The notes beneath the pieces are model-generated. The model was not told the origin of the DNA. It ran no database searches and saw only the letters and a list, made by a program, of their open reading frames with translations. Both the position numbers and the translations under genes were made by a program. Positions 30,297 through 39,994 of a DNA stretch of 64,000 nucleotides are shown here, piece after piece (within the stretch, counting starts at the first letter, position 1; every line of letters starts with the position of its first letter). This DNA comes from Rhodococcus sp. 06-235-1A. GTDB taxonomy: Bacteria; Actinomycetota; Actinomycetes; Mycobacteriales; Mycobacteriaceae. The stretch is taken from contig NZ_NOYI01000013.1 in the NCBI RefSeq assembly GCF_002258785.1, positions 372,001 through 436,000 of the forward strand, read 5' to 3'.

Positions 30297-30713
30297 ATGA
30301 AAATCGAAGCCAAGATCTTCGAGATCCTCACGGTGTTCTTCCTGCTGGTCGGCATCGTGTACGCATTGTTCACAGGGCTGAGCCGTACCGGAGTGGAGTG
30401 GGCCGGAGTCACCGCGATCTTCCTGTCGGTAGGCCTGACGTTGATCGTCGGTACCTACTTCCGGTTCGTCGCTCGACGCCTCGACACCCGTCCCGAGGAC
30501 TTCGATGATGCCGAGGTCAGCGACGGCGCAGGCGATCTGGGCTTCTTCAGCCCCGGCAGCTTCTGGCCGATCGTGCTCGCAGGTGCCGCGTCCATCACGG
30601 CCCTCGGATTCGCCTTCTTCCAGCCGTGGCTGATCGCAGTGGGTGTCGTCTGCGTCATTCTCGCGGCCGCAGGTTTGGTCTTCGAGTACCACGTCGGTGC
30701 CGAGCGCCACTGA
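30297..30713 (+). CDS. ctaF: Cytochrome c oxidase subunit IV (actinobacterial)
   Basis: Small accessory subunit of the actinobacterial aa3 oxidase, 138 aa, counterpart of Rv2199c. Four predicted membrane helices in two pairs flank an acidic loop ([22 protein letters not shown]). It starts [11 protein letters not shown] with ATG at 30297 and AAGGAAGC upstream. It is co-transcribed with ctaC and followed by a strong terminator. Confidence 0.93.
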   Translation: MKIEAKIFEILTVFFLLVGIVYALFTGLSRTGVEWAGVTAIFLSVGLTLIVGTYFRFVARRLDTRPEDFDDAEVSDGAGDLGFFSPGSFWPIVLAGAASITALGFAFFQPWLIAVGVVCVILAAAGLVFEYHVGAERH

Positions 30714-30738
30714 TCCGGACTCGAGACCCGACCCGACT

Positions 30739-30778
30739 AGGGCCCCGACCCGTTCTCACGAACGGTCGGGGCCCTTTT
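30739..30778 (+). terminator. Rho-independent terminator of ctaC-ctaF
   Basis: Arms 30739-30755 and 30760-30775 pair over 16 bp with one bulged C around loop TCAC and are followed by TTTT, 26 nt after the ctaF stop. Confidence 0.9.
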
Positions 30779-30811
30779 CTGTGCCATCGGGACGGTCGGA
30801 TGCATATCTGC

Positions 30812-30960
30812 GACCACAGCACGGGGGATCGTGGCTTACGGGGGTCAGGGGACCGGGTTCAAGCGACCGGGTTCAGGCGACGGGCATCGGGCGACGGGGA
30901 TCGGGCGGAGACCACAGCACGGTGATCGACCAGCGAGGTCATAGAACAGCGCGGTCATAG
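30812..30960. repeat. Degenerate short direct repeats in ctaF-XRE intergenic region
   Basis: GACCACAGCACGG occurs at 30812-30824 and 30910-30922. Between them runs a degenerate array of CGACCGGGTTCA/CGACGGGCATC units (about 30851-30907). CAGCGNGGTCATAG occurs twice in tandem at 30931-30960. No gene is visible from 30714 to 31002. Confidence 0.55.
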
Positions 30961-31002
30961 GACACCAGAACGTTGATCCAGCCGAGTTGGGTGTCGCGGT
31001 CG

Positions 31003-31278
31003 TCAGGACGCGTCTGCCTCGGAATGCCTCGGCGTCGAGTCCGAGGCCAGGTGGGCCACTGTGTCCAACGAGATGTTCAATGCCCCGCACAGTGCCGCGA
31101 CGGTGAAGAAGGCAGGGGTCGGGATTCGACCGGTCTCGATCTTCCGGAGAGTCTCGACGGAGATGCCGGCGGACTCGGCGACATCGGCCATGGTTCGGCT
31201 TCCTCGGTAACGCCGTAGAGCTGCACCGAGCCTGGCGCCGCGGGCGAGTTCACTGGGTGTGAGGGGAATGCGGACCAT
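31003..31278 (-). CDS. XRE-family helix-turn-helix regulator (91 aa)
   Basis: Small DNA-binding protein made almost entirely of an HTH_3 domain: LGAALRRYRGSRTMADVAESAGISVETLRKIETGRIPTP spans the five-helix core, and a hydrophobic C-terminal stretch (FFTVAALCGALNISLDTVAHL) may support dimerisation. The start is ATG at 31278, because TACTAT is placed exactly for transcription to begin on it; the frame further upstream is low-quality. It lies between the ctaCF and ctaE-qcrCAB genes, where M. tuberculosis has unrelated genes (mmpS3, Rv2197c). Its targets are unknown; it could regulate itself or the oxidase genes. Confidence 0.82.
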   Translation of the reverse strand: MVRIPLTPSELARGARLGAALRRYRGSRTMADVAESAGISVETLRKIETGRIPTPAFFTVAALCGALNISLDTVAHLASDSTPRHSEADAS

Positions 31279-31284
31279 GTATCG

Positions 31285-31290
31285 ATAGTA
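31285..31290 (-). promoter_or_regulatory. -10 hexamer TACTAT, leaderless promoter of XRE gene
   Basis: TACTAT on the minus strand ends 6 nt before the ATG at 31278, at -12 to -7 if the A of ATG is +1. No ribosome binding site is present. Confidence 0.55.
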
Positions 31291-31444
31291 ATACCGGTGG
31301 ACGTACCCACGGAACCTCGTCGTCGAGGCGACCGGGGCCGACGTGCGGAGTCGTCGTGATCGGTGCGGTGCCCATACTCCAACGGGGGAGGGGAGTGGCC
31401 GTCGAGTGGCGCGCCCGCGTTCGTTGACTCGGACCGGATACACG

Positions 31445-31480
31445 AAGAAGGGCGGCACCGTTGCCGGTGCCGCCCTTCTT
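31445..31480 (-). terminator. Rho-independent terminator of qcrB
   Basis: A 15-bp perfect stem (31445-31459 and 31466-31480, loop GTTGCC) begins 13 nt after the qcrB stop on the minus strand and ends the ctaE-qcrCAB operon. Confidence 0.85.
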
Positions 31481-31493
31481 GGATACTCAGGTG

Positions 31494-33269
31494 TCAGCGA
31501 TCGCTGTCGCTGTCCTGTCGACCCGAAGCAATTGCCGTGTCTTCGTGGCCGTTGCCGTTCGAGTGACCATTGCCATTGGAGTGGCCGTTCGAGTGCCCGT
31601 TGCCATTGCCATTGGAATGGCCGTTGCCATTCGAGTGGCCGTTCGAGCCGTTGCCGAGAATTCCCGCCTGGTAGTTGCGGAGCATCGCGAGCTGCTCGTG
31701 TTCACCCTTGTGCAGTGCCTCTTCGAGAGCCTTGCTCTGCGCCACCGGGTCCGGCGTGAACAGCGATCCCGAGCCGGGCTTGCCGGCCGAGCCGAGCTTG
31801 TTCATCTTCTTGGGTACCGGCGCGCCCTGGTAGTCGAGGGGAATCGGGTGTCCGTGATCGTCGACCGGTCCGAGCGGCTGGTGGATTTCCACGTACTGGC
31901 CGTGCGGGAGTCGCTTGATGATTCCGGTTTCGATTCCGTGTTCGAGTACCGCTCGATCGCTGCGCTGCAGACCGATGCAGAACCGGTAGGCAACGAAGTA
32001 GGCGATTGGAGGCAGAATCAGCACGCCGATTCGTCCGATCCAGGTCATGGCGTTGAGCGAGATGTCGAACTTGTACGCGATCAGGTCGTTGACGCAGGAG
32101 AGCGTCAACACGACGTAGAACGCGATGGACATTGCGCCGATTGCCGTACGGACCGGAACGTCGCGGGGACGCTGCAGCAGGTTGTGGTGTGCAGTGTCAC
32201 CGGTGAGACGCTTCTCGATCCATGGGTAGGCGATCATGACCGTGAACACGAGGCCCATGATCACGGCGACCCAGAACACGGCCGGGATGGTGTAGCGACC
32301 GGCGATGTAGATCTCCCACGCCGGCCACAGTCGGGCCAGACCGTCGGTCCACATCATGTAGAAGTCGGGCTGCGAGCCTGCGGAGACCTGTGACGGGTTG
32401 TACGGACCGAGGTTCCAGATCGGGTTGACCTGAATCAATCCGCCCATAGCAGCGATGACACCGAAGGTGACGGCGAAGAATGCACCGGACTTGACGGCGA
32501 ACACCGGGAGGATGCGAACGCCCACGACGTTCTTCTCCGTGCGGCCGGGTCCGGGGAACTGCGTGTGCTTCTGGTACCAGACCAACGCCAGGTGAGCGGC
32601 GATCAGAGCCAGGATGATGGCGGGCAACAGCAGCACGTGAGCGACGTACAGACGCGGGATGATGATCGTGCCGGGGAAGTCGCCGTCGAAGATCAACCAG
32701 TGCATCCAGGTACCGATGATCGGGATGCTCATCGTGATGCCGCCGAAGGCCGCCCGCAGGCCGGTGCCCGAGAGCAGGTCGTCGGGAAGCGAGTATCCGA
32801 AGAAGCCCTCGAACATCGCCAGGATGAGCAGCAGGCAACCGATGACCCAGTTGGCCTCGCGGGGACGACGGAACGCACCGGTGAAGAAGATGCGTGCCAT
32901 GTGCACGATGATCGACGCCGCGAACATCAGCGCTGCCCAGTGGTGAATCTGTCGCATGAACAGACCACCGCGCACCTCGAACGAGATGTCGAGGGCCGTG
33001 GCGTACGCACGCGACATCGTCACACCGTTGAGCGGGGTGTACGCGCCGTCGTAGACGACCTCGCTCAGTGACGGATCGAAGAACAGGGTGAGGAAGACAC
33101 CGGAGATCAGCAGAATCACGAAGCTGTACAACGCGATCTCGCCGAGAAGGAACGACCAGTGGGTGGGGAACACCTTGTTGATCTGTCGGCGTAGACCCGG
33201 TGCCAGGTGATAGCGGCTGTCTACGTCGTCAGCCTGCTTGGCTGCGAGGGTTTGCAATGAAGGACTCAT
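31494..33269 (-). CDS. qcrB: Cytochrome bc1 complex cytochrome b subunit
   Basis: Haem b-bearing membrane core of the bcc complex that oxidises menaquinol. 591 aa. Transmembrane helices with the histidine ligands (HHWAALMF ... HMARIFF; MHWLIF ... [17 protein letters not shown]), the quinol-site segment around PWEIYIAG and an extended actinobacterial C-terminal domain. The last about 50 residues are a low-complexity tail built from Ser-Asn-Gly-His repeats (separate entry). The GTG or ATG at 33269 overlaps the qcrA stop by 4 nt. It is the last gene of ctaE-qcrC-qcrA-qcrB, and this subunit is the target of Q203-type inhibitors in mycobacteria. Confidence 0.95.
   Translation of the reverse strand: MSPSLQTLAAKQADDVDSRYHLAPGLRRQINKVFPTHWSFLLGEIALYSFVILLISGVFLTLFFDPSLSEVVYDGAYTPLNGVTMSRAYATALDISFEVRGGLFMRQIHHWAALMFAASIIVHMARIFFTGAFRRPREANWVIGCLLLILAMFEGFFGYSLPDDLLSGTGLRAAFGGITMSIPIIGTWMHWLIFDGDFPGTIIIPRLYVAHVLLLPAIILALIAAHLALVWYQKHTQFPGPGRTEKNVVGVRILPVFAVKSGAFFAVTFGVIAAMGGLIQVNPIWNLGPYNPSQVSAGSQPDFYMMWTDGLARLWPAWEIYIAGRYTIPAVFWVAVIMGLVFTVMIAYPWIEKRLTGDTAHHNLLQRPRDVPVRTAIGAMSIAFYVVLTLSCVNDLIAYKFDISLNAMTWIGRIGVLILPPIAYFVAYRFCIGLQRSDRAVLEHGIETGIIKRLPHGQYVEIHQPLGPVDDHGHPIPLDYQGAPVPKKMNKLGSAGKPGSGSLFTPDPVAQSKALEEALHKGEHEQLAMLRNYQAGILGNGSNGHSNGNGHSNGNGNGHSNGHSNGNGHSNGNGHEDTAIASGRQDSDSDR
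31546..31656 (-). repeat. In-frame repeat coding the Asn/Gly/Ser/His tail of QcrB
   Basis: The 3' end of qcrB consists of short degenerate units coding HSNG and NG, about 36 residues with six regularly spaced histidines. The DNA units (GGCCACTCGAACGGC-like) vary at synonymous sites. The tail follows the conserved core and is followed by the charged sequence [10 protein letters not shown]. Confidence 0.8.
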
Positions 33270-34477
33270 GAATCACGCTCCGGTCGACGTTCCCAGAAGG
33301 CGGGGCCCAGTGCTTCGTGGAAATCGGCTCTGGCCACTAGGTATCCCTCCTCGTTGACTGTGATGGGAAGCTGAGGCAGCGCGCGCGCGGCCGGTCCGAA
33401 GATCGGCTTGGCGTACTCGAGCGCGTTGAACTGCGACTGATGGCAAGGGCACAGAATGCGGTTGGTCTGCTGCTCGAACAACGATGTCGGGCAACCCAGG
33501 TGCGTGCAGATCTTGGAGTAGGCGTAGTAGTCGCCGTAGTTGTAGCTCTCCTGGCCCTTGCGCTTGACGACCGTGCTGGCGGCGTCGGGACGGAGGCGGA
33601 TGAGCATCACGGCGTTGCGAATGCCGCGCAGGGACACGAGCAGATCGTGCTCGCTCTCGCGGTCCGCTTCGCGGAACGGGAAGACGGTCTCCATGGCACC
33701 AGCGTCCAAGTCTTCTGGCCGAACGAGAACGACATCTTCCGGTCGCCCGGTGTCTCGTCGGAGGTAGATGGTCTCTCCATCGTAGCGAGGAGTCCAGCCG
33801 GATACCCACAACGGAGAATCTTCGCCCTTGGCCCACGGGTTCTTGATCAGACCACCGAGGGGGAGCAGAGCCATCACGCCGAGTGCGCCACCGCCGAAGA
33901 GCAACGATCGCTTGATCACCTTGCGTCGAGCGATCGTCGAGGTGTCGAACGAGTCGCCCAACTCGGCCACCAACGTCTTGCGGTCCGTCTCGGAAGAACT
34001 GCCGTCGTGGCGGTCCTGGATGGAGACCTCTTCGGGGATGAACTTCTTGGTGAACTGCACCGCACCGACGCCGACCGCGAGAATCGCCAGACCCATCGTT
34101 GCGCCGATCAGCGGGGTGTACAGCGAGTACGCCACGTAGTTCTCGTCACCGATCCCGGCGTACTGCCAGGGCCAGAAGAGATAGATGCCGATGAAGGCGA
34201 CTGCGGACAGACCGGCGATCGCGAACCAGATCGCAACGCTGCGCTCGGCTCGCTTCTCCGCGCGAGTACCTTCCACAGCCCAACGGTTACGACGGAAGGC
34301 GACGTCGACACCGTCGAGATTGGTGCCGAGCGCGACCAGTTCGTCGCGGCTCATCGCGGCGAGTTCCTCGTCGGTGTACTTCTTGTCCGCGTTCACGCCT
34401 TCGGCACCGGATGCATCCTTGCGTCCGGACTCGTCGTCGTTGTTCGCGTCCTTACGGCCGGAATCGCCGTCGGTCAT
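33266..34477 (-). CDS. qcrA: Cytochrome bc1 complex Rieske iron-sulfur subunit
   Basis: Carries the 2Fe-2S cluster that takes the first electron from menaquinol. 403 aa: a charged N-terminus rich in Asp/Lys/Asn, three membrane helices as in actinobacterial QcrA, and the C-terminal Rieske fold with cluster ligands in CTHLGCP and CPCHQSQF (about residues 322-345). Four-nt overlaps with qcrC upstream and qcrB downstream show translational coupling. Confidence 0.95.
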   Translation of the reverse strand: MTDGDSGRKDANNDDESGRKDASGAEGVNADKKYTDEELAAMSRDELVALGTNLDGVDVAFRRNRWAVEGTRAEKRAERSVAIWFAIAGLSAVAFIGIYLFWPWQYAGIGDENYVAYSLYTPLIGATMGLAILAVGVGAVQFTKKFIPEEVSIQDRHDGSSSETDRKTLVAELGDSFDTSTIARRKVIKRSLLFGGGALGVMALLPLGGLIKNPWAKGEDSPLWVSGWTPRYDGETIYLRRDTGRPEDVVLVRPEDLDAGAMETVFPFREADRESEHDLLVSLRGIRNAVMLIRLRPDAASTVVKRKGQESYNYGDYYAYSKICTHLGCPTSLFEQQTNRILCPCHQSQFNALEYAKPIFGPAARALPQLPITVNEEGYLVARADFHEALGPAFWERRPERDS

Positions 34478-35322
34478 GATCTAGCTCCGATCCACAATGT
34501 TGCGCCGACGACTGCGGCAATTCCGACGACCCACAGGGCGATCATCTCGGTACCGGGACCGAAACTTCCGATGCTCCAACCGCCTGCGGGAAGCGTTTCC
34601 TGGGCCGACTTGACGTACGCGATGATGTCCGACTTCTCCTCGATCGTCAGCTGACGATCGGAGAACTTCGGCATGTTCTGCGGTCCGGTGACCATGGCGG
34701 TGTAGATCTCCTGCTCGTTGGCAGGGCCGAGGGACGGTGCGAACTTGCCCGAAGACAGCGCGCCGCCCTCACCGGTGAAGTTGTGGCAGGAGGCGCAGTT
34801 GAGCCGGAACAGCTCGCTTCCGCGTCCGATGTCGTCACCGCGCAGAGATTCCTGAGCGACCTCGCCGTTGTCGTCGAGGATCACCGTGGGTCCGCCGCCG
34901 TTGGCCTGGATGTAAGCACCGAGAGCGTCGATCTGCTTGTCGTCGAACTTCGGTGGCTTGCGCAGTGCCTGTGCCTCGTTGCGCACGGCGGGCATACGGC
35001 CACTCGACACCTGGAAGTAGACAGCCGCTTCGCCGACGCCGATCAGGCTCGGTCCGCGATCCTGGACGCCCTGCAAGTTCGCTCCATGGCACGTCACGCA
35101 GGACGTGTCGTAGAGCTGCTTGCCCTCACGGATCAACGCAGCCGAGTCCGTATCGGCGGTAGCGACCTGCGGGGTTGGGGTCAGGGCCGAAGCGAGGAAT
35201 CCCGCGCTCAGGAGGCCCATCATCAGAACGAGAGCACCTGTGATGCGTCGGCGCGTCTTACGCTGCCGTCGCGTCTTGGAGGCGGCCTTGTCGACGGATG
35301 CTGCTGGGGGAGATGTGCTCAT
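34474..35322 (-). CDS. qcrC: Cytochrome bc1 complex dihaem cytochrome c subunit
   Basis: Membrane-anchored dihaem cytochrome that passes electrons directly to the aa3 oxidase, replacing soluble cytochrome c in actinobacteria. 282 aa: N-terminal signal/anchor ([18 protein letters not shown]), two CXXCH sites, CVTCHG (about residue 77) and CASCHN (about 178), axial Met candidates in GRMPAV and PQNMPKF, and a C-terminal membrane helix. It lies 83 nt downstream of ctaE and overlaps qcrA by 4 nt. Confidence 0.95.
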   Translation of the reverse strand: MSTSPPAASVDKAASKTRRQRKTRRRITGALVLMMGLLSAGFLASALTPTPQVATADTDSAALIREGKQLYDTSCVTCHGANLQGVQDRGPSLIGVGEAAVYFQVSSGRMPAVRNEAQALRKPPKFDDKQIDALGAYIQANGGGPTVILDDNGEVAQESLRGDDIGRGSELFRLNCASCHNFTGEGGALSSGKFAPSLGPANEQEIYTAMVTGPQNMPKFSDRQLTIEEKSDIIAYVKSAQETLPAGGWSIGSFGPGTEMIALWVVGIAAVVGATLWIGARS

Positions 35323-35405
35323 CTTCTATCCCTTGTCGTGTCGGGACGGACCGAACGTCGGGGGCTGAATCCGTTCGCTCGTTATCTTTGGCGTGCTGAC
35401 TGTCA

Positions 35406-36017
35406 CTAGCGGATGAAGTAGATCGTCGCGAAGAGGGCAATCCAGACGATGTCGACGAAGTGCCAGTAATACGAAACGACGATGGCGGCCGTGGCCTGCG
35501 CGGGCGTGAATTTGCTGACAAGAGTCCTGGTGATCAGGAAGACGAACGCGATCAATCCGCCGATCACGTGCAATCCGTGGAAGCCGGTGGTGATGTAGAA
35601 GACCGAGCCGTACACACTGCTCGACAGCGTCGTGCCCTCGTGCACCAGGTGGTAGTACTCGTACGCCTGGCCGGACACGAAGAACGCGCCCATGGCCAGC
35701 GTGATGATGTACCACCGTCGAAGGCCGAAGACGTCTCCACGCTCAGCGGCGAACACGCCCAGCTGGCACGTGAACGACGACGCGATCAGCACGGCCGTCA
35801 CCGGAACGGCCAGAGTGAGGTTCAACTCGGTCGGTTCCGGCGGCCAATTTCCGTTCGCCTGGGCGCGCGCGACGAAGTACATCGCAAACAGCCCGGCGAA
35901 GAACATGAGTTCACTCGACAGCCACACGATCGTGCCGACGCTGACCATATTGGGACGGTTCAGCGAGTGCACGCGTTGGGTGATTGCCGATCCTTGAGTC
36001 CCTACAGCGCTCGTCAC
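35406..36017 (-). CDS. ctaE: Cytochrome c oxidase subunit III
   Basis: Five-helix subunit III of the aa3 oxidase, 203 aa. It contains the helix [19 protein letters not shown] with the conserved Glu, the [27 protein letters not shown] region and the terminal [22 protein letters not shown]. The GTG at 36017 (VTSAVGTQG) gives the family length; a longer open frame upstream is antisense to the next gene's leader. It heads the ctaE-qcrCAB operon, and the tight linkage reflects the physical bcc-aa3 supercomplex. Confidence 0.94.
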   Translation of the reverse strand: MTSAVGTQGSAITQRVHSLNRPNMVSVGTIVWLSSELMFFAGLFAMYFVARAQANGNWPPEPTELNLTLAVPVTAVLIASSFTCQLGVFAAERGDVFGLRRWYIITLAMGAFFVSGQAYEYYHLVHEGTTLSSSVYGSVFYITTGFHGLHVIGGLIAFVFLITRTLVSKFTPAQATAAIVVSYYWHFVDIVWIALFATIYFIR

Positions 36018-36168
36018 AAAGAGAAGTATGACCCGTCGTAGTACGGAAGGCATATCCGGGTCCGCTGTTGGCGCGTCGCGTGTCAACGAATCCGCGAGCG
36101 ATGTTGTTCCCGTGCAGGTCGAGGGCCCCGTACGGGCCGGTAGGGTCCAGTCGTGCAAGGCTGGCCTC

Positions 36169-36645
36169 ATGGCAAAGAGCACCGAAGGCGGGTGGTTTCG
36201 GCGGCTGTTCTCGCGGGCAGCCGCAGAACGTCTGGACCCCACGCGCGACGATCTGGTGATAGTGGCGAGTTGCTTCGACGATGCGCAGGCATGTTCGGCT
36301 GTGCTCGAGGACGCGGCTCGAACACAGCCGGTGTGGACGGCGGCGTCGGACGTGCTGCTCCGGCATCATTTGCTGCTACCCGCACATGAAGTGGAGGACG
36401 CCGCGTCCGTCGCGGCGCAGGACGGCTACGAAGTCGGCCCGAACGTCGAACTGCCGAACAGTCCCGGCTATCGCCCTACGGTCGACGACGGCGTCCCACT
36501 CGTCCTTCAACGTGTGCAGGTGCTCGACGCACTGCACTGCTCGCAGGAGCGTTCGCGTATGGCCGGCCTCGCCCAGCGTCGAGCAGGAGCCGTGTTGGGG
36601 TGGGATGCATTGCAGCCTGCGCCGACCGACGCAGCGTCTGGCTAA
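36169..36645 (+). CDS. Conserved hypothetical protein (158 aa)
   Basis: Not recognised. The product starts [24 protein letters not shown], has no signal peptide or membrane helix, and contains [32 protein letters not shown] and a C-terminal [25 protein letters not shown]. The alternation of short strands and helices suggests a small alpha/beta protein. The ATG at 36169 is chosen by an AAGG at 8 nt; a TAGGGT hexamer at 36141-36146 would start the transcript 16 nt upstream. It is divergent from ctaE and followed by trpD after 50 nt. Confidence 0.75.
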   Translation: MAKSTEGGWFRRLFSRAAAERLDPTRDDLVIVASCFDDAQACSAVLEDAARTQPVWTAASDVLLRHHLLLPAHEVEDAASVAAQDGYEVGPNVELPNSPGYRPTVDDGVPLVLQRVQVLDALHCSQERSRMAGLAQRRAGAVLGWDALQPAPTDAASG

Positions 36646-36695
36646 GCTTCCACCGCACCAAGGCCGCCGCCACGGACCGACGAACGGAACCAGCC

Positions 36696-37757
36696 ATGAA
36701 CGCACCGACCGCAGACGATCAGCCGCGAACCTGGCGTCGAATTCTCGGCGCGTTGACCACGCACACCGACCTGTCCAGCGCCGACACGGGGTGGGCCATG
36801 GACGAGATCATGGCCGACAATGCGACGGCCGCACAGATCGCAGCATTCGGAGTCGCACTCAGGATGAAAGGGCCGACTCCGGCGGAGGTGAGTGGGCTGG
36901 CCGAGTCCATGCTCGCGCACGCGGTGCTGGTGGATACCGACACCGACGCCGTCGACGTCGTGGGCACCGGAGGTGACGGAGCCGACACCGTCAACATCTC
37001 GACGATGGCCGCGATCGTCGTTGCCGCCAGTGGAATCCGAGTGGTCAAGCACGGCAACCGCGCGGCGTCGTCCAAGAGCGGCACGACCGATGTGCTCGAG
37101 GCGCTCGGTGTCCGGGTGACGCTGGGAGCCGACGCGGTCGCGTCGAGCGTCGAACAGGTAGGTATCGGATTCTGCTTCGCGCCGATCCACCACCCGGCAC
37201 TGCGCTTCGCCGCGGCACCGCGCAAGGAGATCGGCATCCCGACGGTGTTCAACGTGCTGGGGCCACTGACCAACCCGGGCCGCCCGCGCGCAGGCCTGAT
37301 CGGCTGCGCCTTCGAGAGTCTGGCTCCCGTGATGGCCGACGTGTTCGCCGGCCGCGGTAGCTCGGTGCTGGTCGTGCGCGGCAACGACGGACTGGACGAG
37401 ATCACCCTCTCCACCACCACGACCGTGCACGTGGTGTCCGACGGCTCGGTGACCGTCGAAACCATCGATCCACCCGACTACGGAATCGACCGAGCACCCA
37501 TCGAGGCACTCCGAGGCGGCGACGCCGAGTTCAACGCAGCCGTGGCGCACCGAGTCTTCGCCGGTGAACGAGGACCGGTTCGTGACGCAGTACTACTCAA
37601 CGCAGCGGCGGCCATGGCGGCACATCACGGGGTGTCGGATGACCTCACCGCCCGAATGAAAGCCGGATTGGCAACCGCTGCAACGACTCTCGACTCAGGA
37701 GCCGCCGCGAGGCTACTCGCCGACTGGGCGCGCTGCACCACGGCGTTGGCCGACTGA
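36696..37757 (+). CDS. trpD: Anthranilate phosphoribosyltransferase
   Basis: Second step of tryptophan synthesis, joining anthranilate and PRPP. 353 aa, with the family motifs [15 protein letters not shown] (PRPP site), [21 protein letters not shown] and [15 protein letters not shown]. The ATG at 36696 fits the family length. The gene stands alone away from other trp genes, as in M. tuberculosis (Rv2192c), and no trp attenuator was seen upstream. It converges on the Lrp-domain gene. Confidence 0.95.
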   Translation: MNAPTADDQPRTWRRILGALTTHTDLSSADTGWAMDEIMADNATAAQIAAFGVALRMKGPTPAEVSGLAESMLAHAVLVDTDTDAVDVVGTGGDGADTVNISTMAAIVVAASGIRVVKHGNRAASSKSGTTDVLEALGVRVTLGADAVASSVEQVGIGFCFAPIHHPALRFAAAPRKEIGIPTVFNVLGPLTNPGRPRAGLIGCAFESLAPVMADVFAGRGSSVLVVRGNDGLDEITLSTTTTVHVVSDGSVTVETIDPPDYGIDRAPIEALRGGDAEFNAAVAHRVFAGERGPVRDAVLLNAAAAMAAHHGVSDDLTARMKAGLATAATTLDSGAAARLLADWARCTTALAD

Positions 37758-37766
37758 CGAACGGGC

Positions 37767-38042
37767 CTACTCGCCGATCGAGAACCCGGCATCGACGTCG
37801 GCACTCGAATAGGACTGAAACGCGATGTGGGTCGTGGTGTTTCGCACACCCCGCACCCGGTTGATGTGCTTGGTGATGACCTCGGCGATCGAGGCGTGAT
37901 CACGTACCTTGACGATGGCGATCAGATCGACATCTCCTGCACACGAATAGACCTCCGACACGCCATCGACATCGGCAACAGCCTGCGCGGCCTCCGGAAT
38001 CAAGTCTGCCTCGGCGTCGATCAAGACGATGGCATTGATCAT
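37767..38042 (-). CDS. Stand-alone Lrp/AsnC effector-binding (RAM) domain protein
   Basis: 91-residue protein consisting only of the ligand-binding domain of Lrp/AsnC regulators (MINAIVLIDAEADLIPEAAQAVADVDGVSEVYSCAGDVDLI-like pattern with the betaalphabeta fold), without a helix-turn-helix. Such small ligand-binding (SLB) proteins bind amino acids and may modulate full-length Lrp proteins. Strong ribosome binding site GAGGAGC before the ATG at 38042. It converges on trpD 9 nt away; that a tryptophan-related amino acid is its ligand is possible but unsupported. Confidence 0.88.
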   Translation of the reverse strand: MINAIVLIDAEADLIPEAAQAVADVDGVSEVYSCAGDVDLIAIVKVRDHASIAEVITKHINRVRGVRNTTTHIAFQSYSSADVDAGFSIGE

Positions 38043-38107
38043 CTGTGCTCCTCATGCGTCCCGAACTCGATGTGCGACGAGCTCCACCCAACCCTAGTTC
38101 CACGACT

Positions 38108-38163
38108 CGTTCCGCGGGCTCCACTCCTGCCTCAACGGTCGTTCCGCGGGCTCCACTCCTGCC
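38108..38163 (-). repeat. Two tandem units of a 24-bp repeat overlapping the exonuclease 3' end
   Basis: An exact 24-bp sequence occurs at 38108-38131 and 38140-38163 with a 32-bp period. Read on the minus strand it contains GAGTGGAGCCCGCGGAACG. One unit lies inside the exonuclease/GIY-YIG gene and codes its last residues; the other is just beyond its stop. The same core occurs at 46960-47044. Confidence 0.9.
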
Positions 38164-39847
38164 GCGCGGCTTCTCTCGCCGTTCGACACCACCCTTCCCA
38201 CGAACCCGCAGACCGCGCGGGGCTGCAGTAGCCACTGCTGGTGCGGACGATACGAACTCCATCGGTGCGCAGCCACGACGCGATGAGTCCGACCTCCTCA
38301 GGCGGCGCACCTCGCAGCGGCGTCGTATCGGGGAGCACCGTTTCGGCGGATGCGGTGATGGCGTCGACGACGGGCATCGGGTGTACCCCACGCGGTGCGA
38401 CCGCAGCGCCTGCCAGGCGACCGAAGCGGACCACGATCAACTCCCATCCACCGTCTGCCGTCCGCCGTGCCGCAACGAGTTCGGCAATGGCGGCCACCGC
38501 CGACGATCGGTGCATCCTGCGTAGCGCGTCGACGGTGATCGTGATCCGGTCTCGCAGGCGTGCGGCAGTCTCGTAGAGCTCGCGGTCCGCGAGTTCGCCT
38601 ACTCGCCGGCGCATGGAATAGAGGATCGCGTCGTCCTGGCCGCACACGAGCGCCAGAAACTGTGTCGGTGCGGCGGAGTACTCGTCCGCCGTCAACGGCC
38701 CGGACAACGCCGCTGGGCAGCCGCCGACATCGGTCGACGGGCAGCTGTCGCCGTGCCGAACCGAACGAGCCAGACGACGAGTACACGTGCGCAGACGACA
38801 GAACTCCGCCACCAGCGCGGCCGCCTCCGCGGCATCACCACGAACCGAGAACGGTCCGAGACTGTTGGGTGTCGGCGAGCGGACGATCGACAGACGCGGG
38901 AACGCCTCGTCGGTCAGGGTGATCCACCACCCCTTCTTCGGAAACTTCGAGCGACGGTTGTACGGCGGAATGTGAGCAGACAGCAAGCGCAGTTCTCGGA
39001 CGCCGGCTTCGAGCGCGTGTGCACATTCGACATGATCGACTCGAGTGGCCAGGGAGACCATCTCCTTCATCCGACCCCTGGTCTCCGAACCGGTGAAGTA
39101 GTTGCGTACCCGGCGCTTGAGATTGTTCGAGGTACCGACGTACAACACCTCGTCGGACGGACCGCGAAACAGATAGACGCCGGGTGCGCCGGGCAGGTGC
39201 GCGGCCAACCCCCGTTTGGCCCGCTGGCCGGCAGACACGGCCGGAAGGTAGTCGACCAACTCGGCGTAGCTGTGGACTCCCTGATTGCCCACGCGTTCGA
39301 TCAGGCCGTGCAGAACGTCGACGGTGGCGCGAGCGTCGTCGAGCGCTCGGTGCGTCGGCCGAGTGCCGGACCTGAACAGTGTCGACAGCGCCGAGAGTTT
39401 CACCGACGGTGCCTCGTCGCGCGTGAGCACTCGGCGAGCCAGCTTGACGGTGCACAGCACCTGGAACCGAGGCCACGCTATGTCGAGGCGACTGGCGGCG
39501 GCCTTGAGGAACCCAGTGTCGAACCCAGCGTTGTGGGCCACCAACACCGAGCCTCGTGCGAATTCGAGGAAGCCCGGCAGCACCCGTTCGATCCGAGGCG
39601 CGCCGATGAGCATGGCCGAGGTGATGCCGGTGAGTTCGACGATGTACGGCGGTATCGATCGACCCGGGTCGATGAGCGTCGCGAACTCACCGAGTATCAC
39701 GCCACCTCGAACTTTGACTGCCCCGATCTCGGTGATGGCCTCGGTGTCTGCGCTGCCGCCTGTGGTCTCGAGGTCGACGACGACGAACGTGGTCTCGTGC
39801 AGTGGGGTGTCCAGTTCGTCGAACGTCAGCTGGATGGGCAGGCTCAC
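38132..39847 (-). CDS. DEDD exonuclease with GIY-YIG (UvrC-like) domain
   Basis: Two-domain nuclease, counterpart of Rv2191. The N-terminal DnaQ-like 3'-5' exonuclease has VVVDLETTG with catalytic Asp/Glu, then [10 protein letters not shown] and [10 protein letters not shown]. The GIY-YIG domain follows ([30 protein letters not shown]), and a UvrC-like C-terminal region comes after it. The DNA-repair role is inferred from domains. I chose GTG at 39847 (VSLPIQLTF), giving 571 aa; a TTG at 39877 would add ten residues. The last residues, [10 protein letters not shown], are encoded by a repeat unit. Confidence 0.88.
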   Translation of the reverse strand: MSLPIQLTFDELDTPLHETTFVVVDLETTGGSADTEAITEIGAVKVRGGVILGEFATLIDPGRSIPPYIVELTGITSAMLIGAPRIERVLPGFLEFARGSVLVAHNAGFDTGFLKAAASRLDIAWPRFQVLCTVKLARRVLTRDEAPSVKLSALSTLFRSGTRPTHRALDDARATVDVLHGLIERVGNQGVHSYAELVDYLPAVSAGQRAKRGLAAHLPGAPGVYLFRGPSDEVLYVGTSNNLKRRVRNYFTGSETRGRMKEMVSLATRVDHVECAHALEAGVRELRLLSAHIPPYNRRSKFPKKGWWITLTDEAFPRLSIVRSPTPNSLGPFSVRGDAAEAAALVAEFCRLRTCTRRLARSVRHGDSCPSTDVGGCPAALSGPLTADEYSAAPTQFLALVCGQDDAILYSMRRRVGELADRELYETAARLRDRITITVDALRRMHRSSAVAAIAELVAARRTADGGWELIVVRFGRLAGAAVAPRGVHPMPVVDAITASAETVLPDTTPLRGAPPEEVGLIASWLRTDGVRIVRTSSGYCSPARSAGSWEGWCRTAREAARQEWSPRNDR

Positions 39848-39994
39848 CCGAACAACGTTAGGGCCGACGTCCGACAAGAACGTTCATCACGCCGACGAAC
39901 GACGTCGTGTCACGAAACCTGTCGGTGGTCGTCGCTATCTTTCGTTCGATCGGCTGATTCGGCGGCCGGAAACAGCAAAGAGACAAGGATCACA

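Noticed and set aside
38108..38163. Possible CRISPR repeats
   Set aside because: Only two units, with an 8-bp interval and no cas genes; likewise the array at 46960-47044 has no spacers.
38753..39994. Long plus-strand frame leading into the Cys-rich small protein
   Set aside because: It is antisense to the exonuclease gene; an AAGGA-supported ATG at 39995 begins the real gene.
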